A stretch of 14,045 bases of DNA from JAJFFW01 sp039187035 (GCA_039187035.1 JBCCZS010000076.1:1-14045), one strand, 5' to 3'; counted from the first letter of the stretch, positions 1-7,060 are shown. Program-made: numbers and translations. The notes: a model not told the origin generated them from the sequence alone.

Positions 1-2
1 GC

Positions 3-1172
3 CTTGAGGGCCGGTTCGTCGACACGCCCAAGCGCCGCATGGACGACGCGGCGGGCGCCTTTGCGGCGTCGGGCTTCGGAACGCGAGGGCTGCCCGACGC
101 GCCGGTTGCGAACAATGACGACGTCAACGCGGCGAACACCGCGCTCCTCGACGTCGGCGACGAGATTTGGGCCTTGTGGGAGGCCGGGAGCCCGTACCGG
201 ATCGATCCGGCGGATTTGTCCGCCCGCGGACCGGTGACCTTTCGCAACGATTTGCGCCACATGCCGTTTTCCGCCCACCCGAAGGTTGAGCCCGGCGGGC
301 GCGTATGGAATTTCGGGCTCGCCTATGGCCGACCGTCGTCGATCATTTGGGCGCTCGCGCCCGACGGATCGCTGGAACGCGCCGAGCTCATCGACCTGCC
401 GCGCACGTCCTATTTGCACGACTGGGCGGTGAGCGAGACGAAGCTGATCTTCCCGCTGCAGCCCTGGGTCTCCGCGCGCCAGCGCCCGCCCTTCGTCACC
501 TCGCTTAAATGGCGGCCCGAAGACGGCATGCAAATTCTCGTCGTCGATAAGGACGACTTTTCCAAGCGCCGCATCTTCGACGCGCCGGCGGCGTTCTTCT
601 TTCACACTGGCGACGCCTACGAGGAGCGCGACGGCACGATCCGCTTCGACGCGTGCTTCGGCGACGGGCCGGTGCTCGGACCGGAGGACGGCGCACGGAT
701 CGTCCGCGGTCTGCCCTTGACCGGGCCGACGGCGCAGATGGCGGCGATGACGCTGCGTCCGGACGGAACCGTCCGCTACGAACGAACGGGCGAGCCGGCG
801 GAGTTCCCGGTGACCGATCGCCGGCGTCAGGGCCGCGCGCACGGCGCCGTTTGGAGCGTCACCGAAGACGGCGCCGTCGGCGACGCGCCGTACACGTTCA
901 ACGGCGTGATGCGCACCGACTGGAATAGCGGCGGCGTCGATCGGTTCTTTTTCGGGGCCGATCGGTTGGCCGAGGAACACGTCTTCGTGCCGCGCCCGGG
1001 GGCGACGGGCGAGCGCGACGGATGGCTTGTGGGCGCGTGGCTGAACGTCGCCGAGCGGGCGACCGAACTGGCGGTCTTTGACGCCGCCCGTCTGGCGGAC
1101 GGCCCGCTGGCCGTGTGGCGGTCAGACGTCGCCTTGCCCATCGGCTTCCACGGCCTTTGGCGGGGAGCCTAA
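3..1172 (+). CDS. Carotenoid oxygenase (RPE65/CCD family), 5'-truncated by window edge
   Basis: This is the C-terminal 389 residues of a non-heme iron dioxygenase that cleaves carotenoids or apocarotenoids. The frame is open from the first bases of the window, so the true start lies outside it. The four iron-ligand histidines expected of the family are all visible: FSAHPKV (codon 276-278), LHDWAVSE (417-419), FFFHTGDAYEE (603-605) and the C-terminal GFHGLW (1149-1151). NFGLAYG and the DLPR before the second histidine are also family-like. Full-length members run about 450-500 residues, so roughly 100 are missing here. No signal peptide can be judged. It converges on a minus-strand ORF, and the two stop codons share bases 1170-1171. 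The substrate cannot be read from sequence. Family assignment is firm; cleavage specificity is open. Confidence 0.92.
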   Translation, partial: LEGRFVDTPKRRMDDAAGAFAASGFGTRGLPDAPVANNDDVNAANTALLDVGDEIWALWEAGSPYRIDPADLSARGPVTFRNDLRHMPFSAHPKVEPGGRVWNFGLAYGRPSSIIWALAPDGSLERAELIDLPRTSYLHDWAVSETKLIFPLQPWVSARQRPPFVTSLKWRPEDGMQILVVDKDDFSKRRIFDAPAAFFFHTGDAYEERDGTIRFDACFGDGPVLGPEDGARIVRGLPLTGPTAQMAAMTLRPDGTVRYERTGEPAEFPVTDRRRQGRAHGAVWSVTEDGAVGDAPYTFNGVMRTDWNSGGVDRFFFGADRLAEEHVFVPRPGATGERDGWLVGAWLNVAERATELAVFDAARLADGPLAVWRSDVALPIGFHGLWRGA

Positions 1173-1435
1173 GCGCGGGGCTCGGGCGCGTTGAAATCGG
1201 CCGCCAGCGCGCGCGCCGATCTGATGAGCTGCCGGGCGAAATCGCGCGGCGATAAAAGTCCGTCGAAGTCGGGGTCGCGTCTTTCAAATGGTTCCGACGT
1301 GCGCACGCGCATGCCTTTGCGCCGCAGGGCTTTATCGATCCCGAGAATGGCCTCCGCCTGGTAGACAAGACCGTTCGTGAGCTTTTCGATCAGCGCGTCG
1401 GGCGGCTGACCGGCGGCGACCTCCCGGTCCCACGC
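1169..1435 (-). pseudogene. Start-less 88-codon ORF, possible frameshifted gene or remnant
   Basis: On the minus strand, downstream of the PQQ dehydrogenase, there is an open frame whose readable product begins AWDREVAAGQPPDALIEKLT and ends ADFNAPEPRA before a TAG at 1171-1169. Codon choice is largely that of its neighbours, and the product is a normal mix of hydrophobic and charged residues. The frame opens right after an in-frame TGA (1438-1436), and its first ATG is deep inside, with no early GTG or TTG. An ATG at 1469-1467 overlaps the dehydrogenase 3' end and opens the +1 frame into MRPTDRIGRFLS. A single-base frameshift near 1437 would join that to the DREV frame and give a protein of about 100 residues. 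I do not recognise the family. It could be a broken gene, an assembly error, or non-coding. Confidence 0.4.
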
Positions 1436-1452
1436 TCAGAAATCGCCCGATT

Positions 1453-3477
1453 CTATCGGTCGGACGCATCCGGCAGGGCGAATGCGATCAATCGGTCGTT
1501 TAGCCTCGTCCCGGCGCGCGAATGGCCGCCGGCGTAAATGACGACGAACTGGCGCCCCGCCCATTCATACGTCATCGGCGTCGCTTGTCCGCCGCCCGGC
1601 AGGCGGCCTTTCCAGAGTTCGGCGCCGGTCTCGACGTCGAAGGCGCGCAGATAATCGTCCATCGCCGCGCCGATGAAAATGAGCCCGCCCGCGGTGACCA
1701 CGGGCCCGCCGAAATTGGGCGTACCCGTGTTCCACGCCAGGGCCCCGCCCGAGAGGTCTTCCAGCGTACCCAAGGGACGACGCCAGACGATGGCGCCGTC
1801 GGCCAAGTCGACGCCGACCAACAGCCCCCAAGGCGGCGGGGTGCACGGGAGTTGGAGAGGCGAGACGAGAACGTCGCGGCGCATGCCGTAGGGAACGCCC
1901 CGTTGGGCGGAGACTTCCGCGTCCGGCGCCGCGGCGTCTTCTGCGGCGAAGTCCGCACGCGGAATAAGCCGTACGCGGTGAACGAGATTTGAAACGTTGA
2001 CGATGAGAAGATTGCGCGACGGATCGAACGCCGCGCCGCCCCAATTCCCGCCGCCGCCGGTAAACGGACGAATAAGCGTGCCGCCGATCGACGGCGGCTC
2101 GAACAACCCGCCGCGTTCGGCCCCCCTGATCGCGCGTCTGCACGCCGCCTTGTCGAGGCCCGTCAGTCCCCACGCGTCGCTCTCCGAAACGCTCGTCGGA
2201 ACGAGCGCCGGCGTCGCCGTCGGAAAGGGTTGGGTCGGAGAAAGGGCCTCGCCGGGCGCGCCGCCTTGCGGAACCGGACGCTCTTCGATCGGCAAGACGG
2301 GCGCGCCCGTCTCACGGTCGAGGACGAACACGAAGCCCGTTTTCGCGACGACGGCGACGACGTCGCGCGCGCGCCCGTCAACCGTAATCGTCAAAAGGCT
2401 CGGCTGGGCGGGAACGTCATAATCCCACACGTCGTGGTGCACCGTCTGAAACGCCCAGCGCACCGCGCCGGTCGCGGCGTCGAGCGCGACGATCGCGTTC
2501 GCATGGCGATTGTCGCCGGGGCGCAAGCCGCCGAAGAAGTCCGGGCTCGGACTGCCGGTCGGCACAAAGACGAGGCCGCGAGCCGCGTCGACCGATAGGG
2601 GCGCCCACGCGTTCGCGTGGCCTTCGACCGGCGCGTCCCCGGCGGGCCAATCGCGGTCCGTCTCGGGCGCGGTGCGCGGGATCGGATCGAACGTCCAACG
2701 CAAGGCGCCGGTCGCGACGTCATAGGCGCGCACGACGCCGGCCGGCGCGACGCGGCGGGCGTTGTCGCTAATCGCCGAGCCGATAACGACGACGTCGCCC
2801 ACGACCGCAGGGGGGGAGGTGAACTGAAATTCGCCCGGCCAATCGAGCGGCATGCCGGGGTCGATCGTGACGATCCCGTCCTGGCCGAAATCGGCGCTCG
2901 GTCGTCCGGTTTCGGCGTCGACGGCGATGAGCCGGCTGTCGGCCGTCGCCATAAAGATCCGCGGCTCGCCGTTCGTCATGGCGGCTTGCGCCATGGGGGC
3001 TTGTGCAAGGCCGCGGCAGACGAATTGGTTCGCGGGATTGGCGTCCAGATTGATCTGGGGATCGAAGCGCCAGCGCTCTGCGCCCGTTCCCGGGTCGAGC
3101 GCGATGATCTCGTTAAACGGCGTGCAAAAAACCAAGAGGTCGCCGACGCGGATCGGCGTGCCTTCCGACGCCATCCGATTGATCGCGCGCGCCGGCCGGG
3201 TCTCCATGTCGCCGGTCGAATAGGTCCACGCGACGTCGAGCGACGCGACGTTGCCCCGCGTGACCGCAGTCAGCGACGAATAGCGCGCGCCGCCGGCGTC
3301 CCCGCCGTAATGGGCCCAATCGCGCCGGTCCGTCGGCGCCGGGGCGACGACCGCGGCGCGTCCCTCGACGTTCAGCGCGCGCGCCTGCCGTTCAGCGCGC
3401 CATCCGTCGCCGGACAGAAGCAACGCGGCAAGCGCGACCGCGACAAAGACGGCGACCATCGTGACGACGCGGACCAT
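1453..3477 (-). CDS. PQQ-dependent dehydrogenase, membrane glucose dehydrogenase-like
   Basis: This is a quinoprotein beta-propeller dehydrogenase (674 aa) that oxidises a sugar or polyol in the periplasm and passes electrons to the quinone pool. One hydrophobic segment (residues 4-21) acts as an anchor or signal. From residue 53 the propeller matches the mGDH/quinate dehydrogenase group: DWAHYGGDAGGARYSSL (His56), HHDVWDYDVPAQPSL (347-361), AKTGFVFVLDRETGAP (Lys379), GGNWGGAAFDP and a C-terminal GGQATPMTYEWAGRQFVVIYAGGH. These correspond, as I recall, to the His, Asp and Lys near PQQ in E. coli Gcd. Unlike Gcd (about 796 aa, five N-terminal membrane helices), only one helix is present. The ATG at 3477 is preceded by GGGAG five bases upstream. 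No PQQ synthesis gene lies nearby. The substrate (glucose, quinate, other polyol) is undetermined. Confidence 0.93.
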   Translation of the reverse strand: MVRVVTMVAVFVAVALAALLLSGDGWRAERQARALNVEGRAAVVAPAPTDRRDWAHYGGDAGGARYSSLTAVTRGNVASLDVAWTYSTGDMETRPARAINRMASEGTPIRVGDLLVFCTPFNEIIALDPGTGAERWRFDPQINLDANPANQFVCRGLAQAPMAQAAMTNGEPRIFMATADSRLIAVDAETGRPSADFGQDGIVTIDPGMPLDWPGEFQFTSPPAVVGDVVVIGSAISDNARRVAPAGVVRAYDVATGALRWTFDPIPRTAPETDRDWPAGDAPVEGHANAWAPLSVDAARGLVFVPTGSPSPDFFGGLRPGDNRHANAIVALDAATGAVRWAFQTVHHDVWDYDVPAQPSLLTITVDGRARDVVAVVAKTGFVFVLDRETGAPVLPIEERPVPQGGAPGEALSPTQPFPTATPALVPTSVSESDAWGLTGLDKAACRRAIRGAERGGLFEPPSIGGTLIRPFTGGGGNWGGAAFDPSRNLLIVNVSNLVHRVRLIPRADFAAEDAAAPDAEVSAQRGVPYGMRRDVLVSPLQLPCTPPPWGLLVGVDLADGAIVWRRPLGTLEDLSGGALAWNTGTPNFGGPVVTAGGLIFIGAAMDDYLRAFDVETGAELWKGRLPGGGQATPMTYEWAGRQFVVIYAGGHSRAGTRLNDRLIAFALPDASDR

Positions 3478-3511
3478 AACGGCTCCCGGGAAGACGCCGT
3501 CACACTATAAC

Positions 3512-3542
3512 GCCGGCAGGAAATGAATAGCTGCGTGCCGGC
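3512..3542. repeat. Inverted repeat in divergent PQQ-dehydrogenase/recJ promoter region
   Basis: GCCGGCA (3512-3518) and TGCCGGC (3536-3542) form perfect 7-base arms separated by 17 bases. The repeat lies just upstream of a minus-strand TATAGT (3509-3504), a possible -10 box for the dehydrogenase with no good -35. The placement would suit an operator for a dimeric regulator, which is inference. Upstream of recJ the same repeat could form a hairpin. Confidence 0.35.
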
Positions 3543-3602
3543 TCTCGCGCATGGGGAAAAGGAGTGTCCCCGCTGCGGCCGCGAATCGGCGACAAAGGTC
3601 GG

Positions 3603-5414
3603 ATGTCCGTCGCCTTTGCGCTCGCCGACCCTGACGACTTCCTCGCCGCCGCCTCGGCGCTCGCGGCCATGCCGCCCGTCGGCGAGACGGCGAGCGGGCG
3701 GCCCTGGCGGTTGCGGCCCGCCGACGAGCGCGCGGCGCTTGCGATTGCGCAATCGATCGGCGTCGACTTTTTCGTCGCGCGCGCGCTCACCTCGCGCGGG
3801 GTCGCTGCGGCGGCCGCCGCCGCGCACCTCGCGCCGTCATTGCGCGACAGTTTGCCGGACCCGTTCGTCCTTGCCGGTATGGAGGCCGCGACGGATCGGC
3901 TCGCGCGCGCGATCTTATCGGGCCGGACGATCGGGGTTTTCGGCGATTACGACGTGGACGGCGTAACGGCGTCGGCGATCATGCACCGGTATTTGCGCGC
4001 CGTCGGCGTCGCGGCGCCCGTCTATTTGCCCGACCGGGCGGCGGAAGGCTACGGGCCCTCCATCGATGCGTTCCGTACGCTGAAGGCGCAAGGCGCGTCG
4101 TCCATCGTCACGGTCGATTGCGGGTCGGCCGCCCATGCGGTCGTCGACGAAGCGGCCGCGGACGGTCTTGAGATCGTCGTCGTCGACCACCACCAAATGG
4201 ACGGGCCGGGGCCTTCGGGCGCGGCGGCGATCGTCAATCCGCAGCGCGCGGACGACGCGTCCGGCCTTGAAGGGCTGTCGGCGGCCGGCCTCGCCTTCAT
4301 GGTGTGCGTCGCGCTCAACCGCCGTTTGCGCGCCGACGGTCATTTTAAAGCGCGCGCCGAGCCGGACCTCTTGGGGCTCTTGGATCTCGCCGCGCTCGGG
4401 CTGGTTTGCGACGTGATGCCGATGACGGGGCTGACGCGCGTCCTCGTCGCGCAAGGGCTTAAAGCGTCGGCCAATCGCGGCAATCCCGGCTTGCGCGCGC
4501 TCGCGAAAGCCGCTGGCGCGCGCGGTGCGCCCTCGGCCTACCATCTCGGCTTTTTGCTCGGCCCCCGGATTAACGCAGCCGGCCGGATCGGCCACGCCCG
4601 CCTCGCGTTCGATTTGCTGACGAGCGACGACCCGGCGCGCTGCGCCGCGCTCGCCGATCGGCTGCACGTGATGAACGCCGAACGCCAGGCGATCGAGGCG
4701 GGCGTCCTTGAGCATGCGATCCACGCCGCGCAGGCCCAGACCGGCGCGGTGCGCGTCGTCGCCGGCGAGGGCTGGCATCCCGGGGTCGTCGGCATCGTCG
4801 CCGGCCGCTTGAAAGAGCGCTTCGGGCGCCCGGCGGTCGTCATCGGCGTTGCGGACGGCGTCGGCAAAGGCTCCGGCCGATCGATTTCCGGCGTCGATCT
4901 CGGGGCCGCGATCGCCGCGGCGCGCGAGGACGGGCTTTTGATCTCTGGCGGCGGCCACGCGATGGCGGCCGGGCTCACCGTCGCCGCCGATCGCGTTGAG
5001 GCGTTGTGCGATTTTCTGAACGCGCGGTTGGCGGCCGACGTCGACGCGGCGCGCGCGCGCGACGGCCTCGACGTCGACGGCGTTCTTTCGGTTCGCGCGG
5101 TCAATAAGGCGGTTGCGGACGGGATCGCGGCGGCGGGACCCTTCGGTCCCGGCGCGCCGGAGCCGAACGCGGTGTTTCGCGATGTCGCCGTCGAGGATTT
5201 GCGCGCCGTCGGCGCGGGCCACGTGGCGTTTCAGGTCCGCGATGCGACCGGCGCGGGCGCCCGCGCCATCGCGTTTCGGTGCGCCGGGGAGCCGCTCGAC
5301 GGCATTTTGCGCGCGGGCAAGCGCCTACATCTCGTCGGTAAAATCCGGGTCGACGACTGGCGCGGCGGCGACGCGGCGCAGTTGCACGTCGTCGACGCCG
5401 CGATTGCGCCTTAG
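3603..5414 (+). CDS. recJ: Single-stranded-DNA-specific exonuclease RecJ
   Basis: This is a 5'-to-3' single-strand DNA exonuclease (603 aa from this start) of RecF-pathway recombination, mismatch repair and fork processing, acting in the cytoplasm. The DHH phosphoesterase core is complete: GDYDVDG (114-120), YLPDRAAEGYG (141-151), VDCG (171-174), VVDHH (193-197) and DLAALGLVCDVMPM (261-274), with metal-binding aspartates and histidines in place. PRINAAGR (321-328) follows. The DHHA1 part shows WHPGVVGIVAGRLKERFGRP (391-410), GSGRS and SGGGHAMAAG (448-457), then the C-terminal OB-fold-like segment. E. coli RecJ has 577 residues, so it is full length. I chose ATG 3603 (AAAGG four bases upstream). 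A GTG at 3564 would add 13 residues, but its purine tract runs straight into the codon. Divergent from the PQQ gene; a terminator follows. Confidence 0.97.
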   Translation: MSVAFALADPDDFLAAASALAAMPPVGETASGRPWRLRPADERAALAIAQSIGVDFFVARALTSRGVAAAAAAAHLAPSLRDSLPDPFVLAGMEAATDRLARAILSGRTIGVFGDYDVDGVTASAIMHRYLRAVGVAAPVYLPDRAAEGYGPSIDAFRTLKAQGASSIVTVDCGSAAHAVVDEAAADGLEIVVVDHHQMDGPGPSGAAAIVNPQRADDASGLEGLSAAGLAFMVCVALNRRLRADGHFKARAEPDLLGLLDLAALGLVCDVMPMTGLTRVLVAQGLKASANRGNPGLRALAKAAGARGAPSAYHLGFLLGPRINAAGRIGHARLAFDLLTSDDPARCAALADRLHVMNAERQAIEAGVLEHAIHAAQAQTGAVRVVAGEGWHPGVVGIVAGRLKERFGRPAVVIGVADGVGKGSGRSISGVDLGAAIAAAREDGLLISGGGHAMAAGLTVAADRVEALCDFLNARLAADVDAARARDGLDVDGVLSVRAVNKAVADGIAAAGPFGPGAPEPNAVFRDVAVEDLRAVGAGHVAFQVRDATGAGARAIAFRCAGEPLDGILRAGKRLHLVGKIRVDDWRGGDAAQLHVVDAAIAP

Positions 5415-5430
5415 CGACGGCCGTGGAGGC

Positions 5431-5463
5431 GGCGGGCGGGGACTTGCGACGCGCCCGCCTTTT
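5431..5463 (+). terminator. Intrinsic terminator of recJ
   Basis: GGCGGGCG (5431-5438) pairs perfectly with CGCCCGCC (5452-5459), and TTTT follows (5460-5463). It starts 17 bases after the recJ stop, which suits rho-independent termination. The T tract is short. Confidence 0.65.
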
Positions 5464-5473
5464 CGCCTATATG
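5444..5473 (+). promoter_or_regulatory. Candidate sigma-70-type promoter of tRNA-Glu
   Basis: TTGCGA (5444-5449) and TATATG (5468-5473) are 18 bases apart. A GC-rich stretch follows before the mature tRNA at 5491, as is usual for stable-RNA promoters under stringent control. The -35 box lies in the loop of the recJ terminator. Based on sequence match only. Confidence 0.45.
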
Positions 5474-5490
5474 CGCGGCTCGGTCGGCGC

Positions 5491-5565
5491 GGGCCCTTCG
5501 TCTATCGGTTAGGACGCCAGGTTTTCAACCTGGAAAGAGGGGTTCGATTCCCCTAGGGCCTGCCA
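5491..5565 (+). tRNA. tRNA-Glu (anticodon TTC)
   Basis: The full cloverleaf can be folded by eye. The acceptor GGGCCCT pairs with AGGGCCT (one G-U at the end), the D arm is GTC/GAC, and the anticodon stem CCAGG/CCTGG has loop TTTTCAA and hence anticodon TTC. The T arm is AGGGG/CCCCT with TTCGATT. Discriminator G and CCA are encoded. Besides decoding, glutamyl-tRNA feeds haem synthesis in many bacteria, though alphaproteobacteria generally use the ALA synthase route. Confidence 0.97.
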
Positions 5566-5574
5566 ACGCCGCGC

Positions 5575-5592
5575 CGGATTTTCCATCCGTTT
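5575..5592 (+). terminator. Weak hairpin after tRNA-Glu, possible terminator
   Basis: CGGAT (5575-5579), loop TTTCC and ATCCG (5585-5589) are followed by TTT, ten bases after the tRNA 3' end. The stem is short and the T tract minimal, so termination is uncertain. Confidence 0.3.
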
Positions 5593-5793
5593 GCAGATTG
5601 TCGCCGCGCCTGCGACCGGCGCGTTCGTGCGATGCGCGCGCCCCTTTCGCACCTAGTGCGGGCGCACGTTTTAACAGGCCGCGCGTTGATGGGCGCGGCC
5701 GGCTCGGCTCCGCGCCGGCGCGAAAATCGCCCATACGGCGCGCGTTGTGCGCCCGGCCTATACTCGCACGGGTATGCTGCGCGTGCGGGACGA
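5593..5793. other. Gene-free stretch upstream of the YbjN gene
   Basis: With its flanks, the tRNA-Glu to YbjN interval is 297 bases. No open frame has convincing protein character. It holds a GC-rich hairpin, GGCGCGG (5692-5698) with CCGCGCC (5710-5716) around an 11-base loop, and a small palindrome GCAC-CTA-GTGC near 5650. TATACT near 5759 resembles a -10 box but has no matching -35. Nothing else is identifiable. Confidence 0.4.
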
Positions 5794-5836
5794 TTGATTT
5801 TCGCCGGCGACTAAGGTTCTATTAACCTTTGTTTAC
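5794..5836 (+). promoter_or_regulatory. Candidate promoter and overlapping operator-like sites of the YbjN gene
   Basis: TTGATT (5794-5799) and TCTATT (5818-5823) are spaced 18 bases apart, and transcription would begin near 5830, about 33 bases before the ATG. Two further signals overlap the -10 region. One is an inverted repeat AAGGTT-CTATT-AACCTT (5813-5829). The other is TTAA-N7-TTAC (5822-5836), one base off the TTAA-N7-TTAA pattern bound by the alphaproteobacterial cell-cycle regulator CtrA. Regulation is inferred from pattern only. Confidence 0.35.
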
Positions 5837-5862
5837 GGGGTGCAACGGCGAGGGAAGTATCT

Positions 5863-6318
5863 ATGCGAGGCCTTTTTGGCGCACTGGCTGCGTCTTTGGC
5901 GCTAACGGCGGCGGCGAGTTTTCCGGCGCAAGCGGACGGCATCGACAAAGAGTCGATCATGCAATCGCTGGAAATGCAGGGCTATTCCGTCAGCGAGTTC
6001 CAGCCGAACATGGTCGCGGTGGAAGTCGGCGACTTCACGATCCTCGTCGGCGTTTTCGGCCCGGACAGCGACATCTCGTACGTGACCTACCCGACCGGCG
6101 TCACGGCGAATGAGGTCAGCTACAAATTTCTGTCCAACTTCAACCGCGACGTGAAGTTCGGACGGGCCTATATCGACCGTGACGGCGACGTAACATTGCA
6201 GATGGACCGCAACGCTTCTGGCGGCATTTCGATCCGAAATATCGAATCGGACTTCGACGTCTTCTTGTTGCTGGTTGATAAATTCATGAACGACATTAGC
6301 CGGACGGGCTCAGTTTAA
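5863..6318 (+). CDS. Secreted YbjN-domain protein
   Basis: This is a 151-residue exported protein with a YbjN domain, a fold related to type III secretion chaperones whose biochemical role is not established. Residues 1-24 form a signal peptide ending PAQA before DG, so the mature protein is periplasmic or secreted. The domain covers about 28-147: GIDKESIMQSLEMQGYSVSE, a strand with FTILVGVFGPDSDISYVTYP, then SYKFLSNFNRDVKFGRAYID, FDR-like strands and the hydrophobic FDVFLLLVDKFMND helix. GAGGGAAG stands five bases before the ATG. It appears to be transcribed alone from the promoter proposed just upstream, and no clear terminator separates it from the cold-shock gene 205 bases downstream. Family assignment is good; role unknown. 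Confidence 0.85.
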   Translation: MRGLFGALAASLALTAAASFPAQADGIDKESIMQSLEMQGYSVSEFQPNMVAVEVGDFTILVGVFGPDSDISYVTYPTGVTANEVSYKFLSNFNRDVKFGRAYIDRDGDVTLQMDRNASGGISIRNIESDFDVFLLLVDKFMNDISRTGSV

Positions 6319-6523
6319 GTCCGTACGCAGATTGATTGCAGCGCACCGGGGAGCGTGACGGGGGAATTTTGCGCGTCGACGAACAACCTTTTGGCTCCGG
6401 ACCGACCGGCATACGACTTTGCCGCGTCGGACGGGCCCGGTTGCGCCGACGTTCAACGAACCCAATCGCGGTTGTAAAAGCCGTCGAATCGTTCCCACCC
6501 TATGTCACGGGGACGGGATTTGC
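6319..6523 (+). other. 205-base interval, possible 5' leader of the cold-shock gene
   Basis: I find no gene, terminator or convincing promoter here. A small inverted repeat, CGTCGG (6425-6430) with CCGACG (6446-6451), encloses GGGCCC. cspA-type messages often carry long structured leaders, so part of this stretch may be transcribed leader. That is inference. Confidence 0.25.
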
Positions 6524-7060
6524 ATGACTAAGCGGTTGGACGACGAGAACAGCGTCGAGGACGACGCGCCGGAGAGCTTTACAGTTCGCGGCGTCATAAA
6601 ATGGTTTGACCCCGGCAAAGGCTACGGCTTCATCATCAACGAATCCGGCGACGGCGACGTCCTGATCCACTCGTCTTGTCTTCGCGACGCGGGGCGCTCC
6701 ACCGCGCGCGAGGGCGCGACCGTCGAGTGCGAAGTCGTCCGTCGCGCCAAGGGCCTCCAAGCGCTGAAACTCCTCACGATCGACGAAAGCACGGCCGCGG
6801 CGTTGACGCCCGCCGAACCCGTGGTCAGCCAGACGCCCGCCGGCGACTTTGTGCGGGCGAGCGTTAAGTGGTTCAATCGGGCCAAGGGCTTCGGATTTCT
6901 GACCCGCGGCGAGGGGACCGAAGACATCTTCGTCCATATGGAAACGTTGCGCCGGTGCGGCATGGGCGAACTCGTCCAGGGCCAACATGTGCAAGTGAGC
7001 TTCGCGACCGGGTCGAAGGGGCTTCTGGCGATCGACGTGCGCCCCGACCAACAGAACTAA
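6524..7060 (+). CDS. Two-domain cold-shock protein (CspA family)
   Basis: This 178-residue protein has two cold-shock domains that bind single-stranded RNA or DNA and act as an RNA chaperone in the cytoplasm. Domain 1 (about 19-86) has VIKWFDPGKGYGFI with RNP1 KGYGFI (32-37) and RNP2-like DVLIHSS (45-51). Domain 2 (about 107-174) has SVKWFNRAKGFGFL with KGFGFL (121-126) and DIFVHME (134-140). An acidic N-terminal tail and an Ala/Pro linker flank domain 1. Two-domain members are well known in alphaproteobacteria, for example Caulobacter CspC and CspD. I chose ATG 6524 because the first domain begins soon after and CGGGA lies five bases upstream. An upstream TTG at 6419 would add an unrelated basic stretch. 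Whether it is cold-induced cannot be seen. Confidence 0.95.
   Translation: MTKRLDDENSVEDDAPESFTVRGVIKWFDPGKGYGFIINESGDGDVLIHSSCLRDAGRSTAREGATVECEVVRRAKGLQALKLLTIDESTAAALTPAEPVVSQTPAGDFVRASVKWFNRAKGFGFLTRGEGTEDIFVHMETLRRCGMGELVQGQHVQVSFATGSKGLLAIDVRPDQQN

Noticed and set aside
2617..3510. 297-codon plus-strand open frame antisense to the PQQ dehydrogenase
   Set aside because: Arg/Asp/Gly-rich product, no domain, and the opposite frame is a clear quinoprotein.
3915..5222. 435-codon minus-strand open frame antisense to recJ
   Set aside because: Arg/Ala/Asp/Gly-rich product with no recognisable domain. RecJ motifs are intact on the plus strand. Long shadow frames are usual at this GC content.
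5632..5814. 60-codon plus-strand ORF before the YbjN gene
   Set aside because: Arg/Ala/Gly-rich, no ribosome-binding site and no protein-like pattern; it runs through the proposed promoter.
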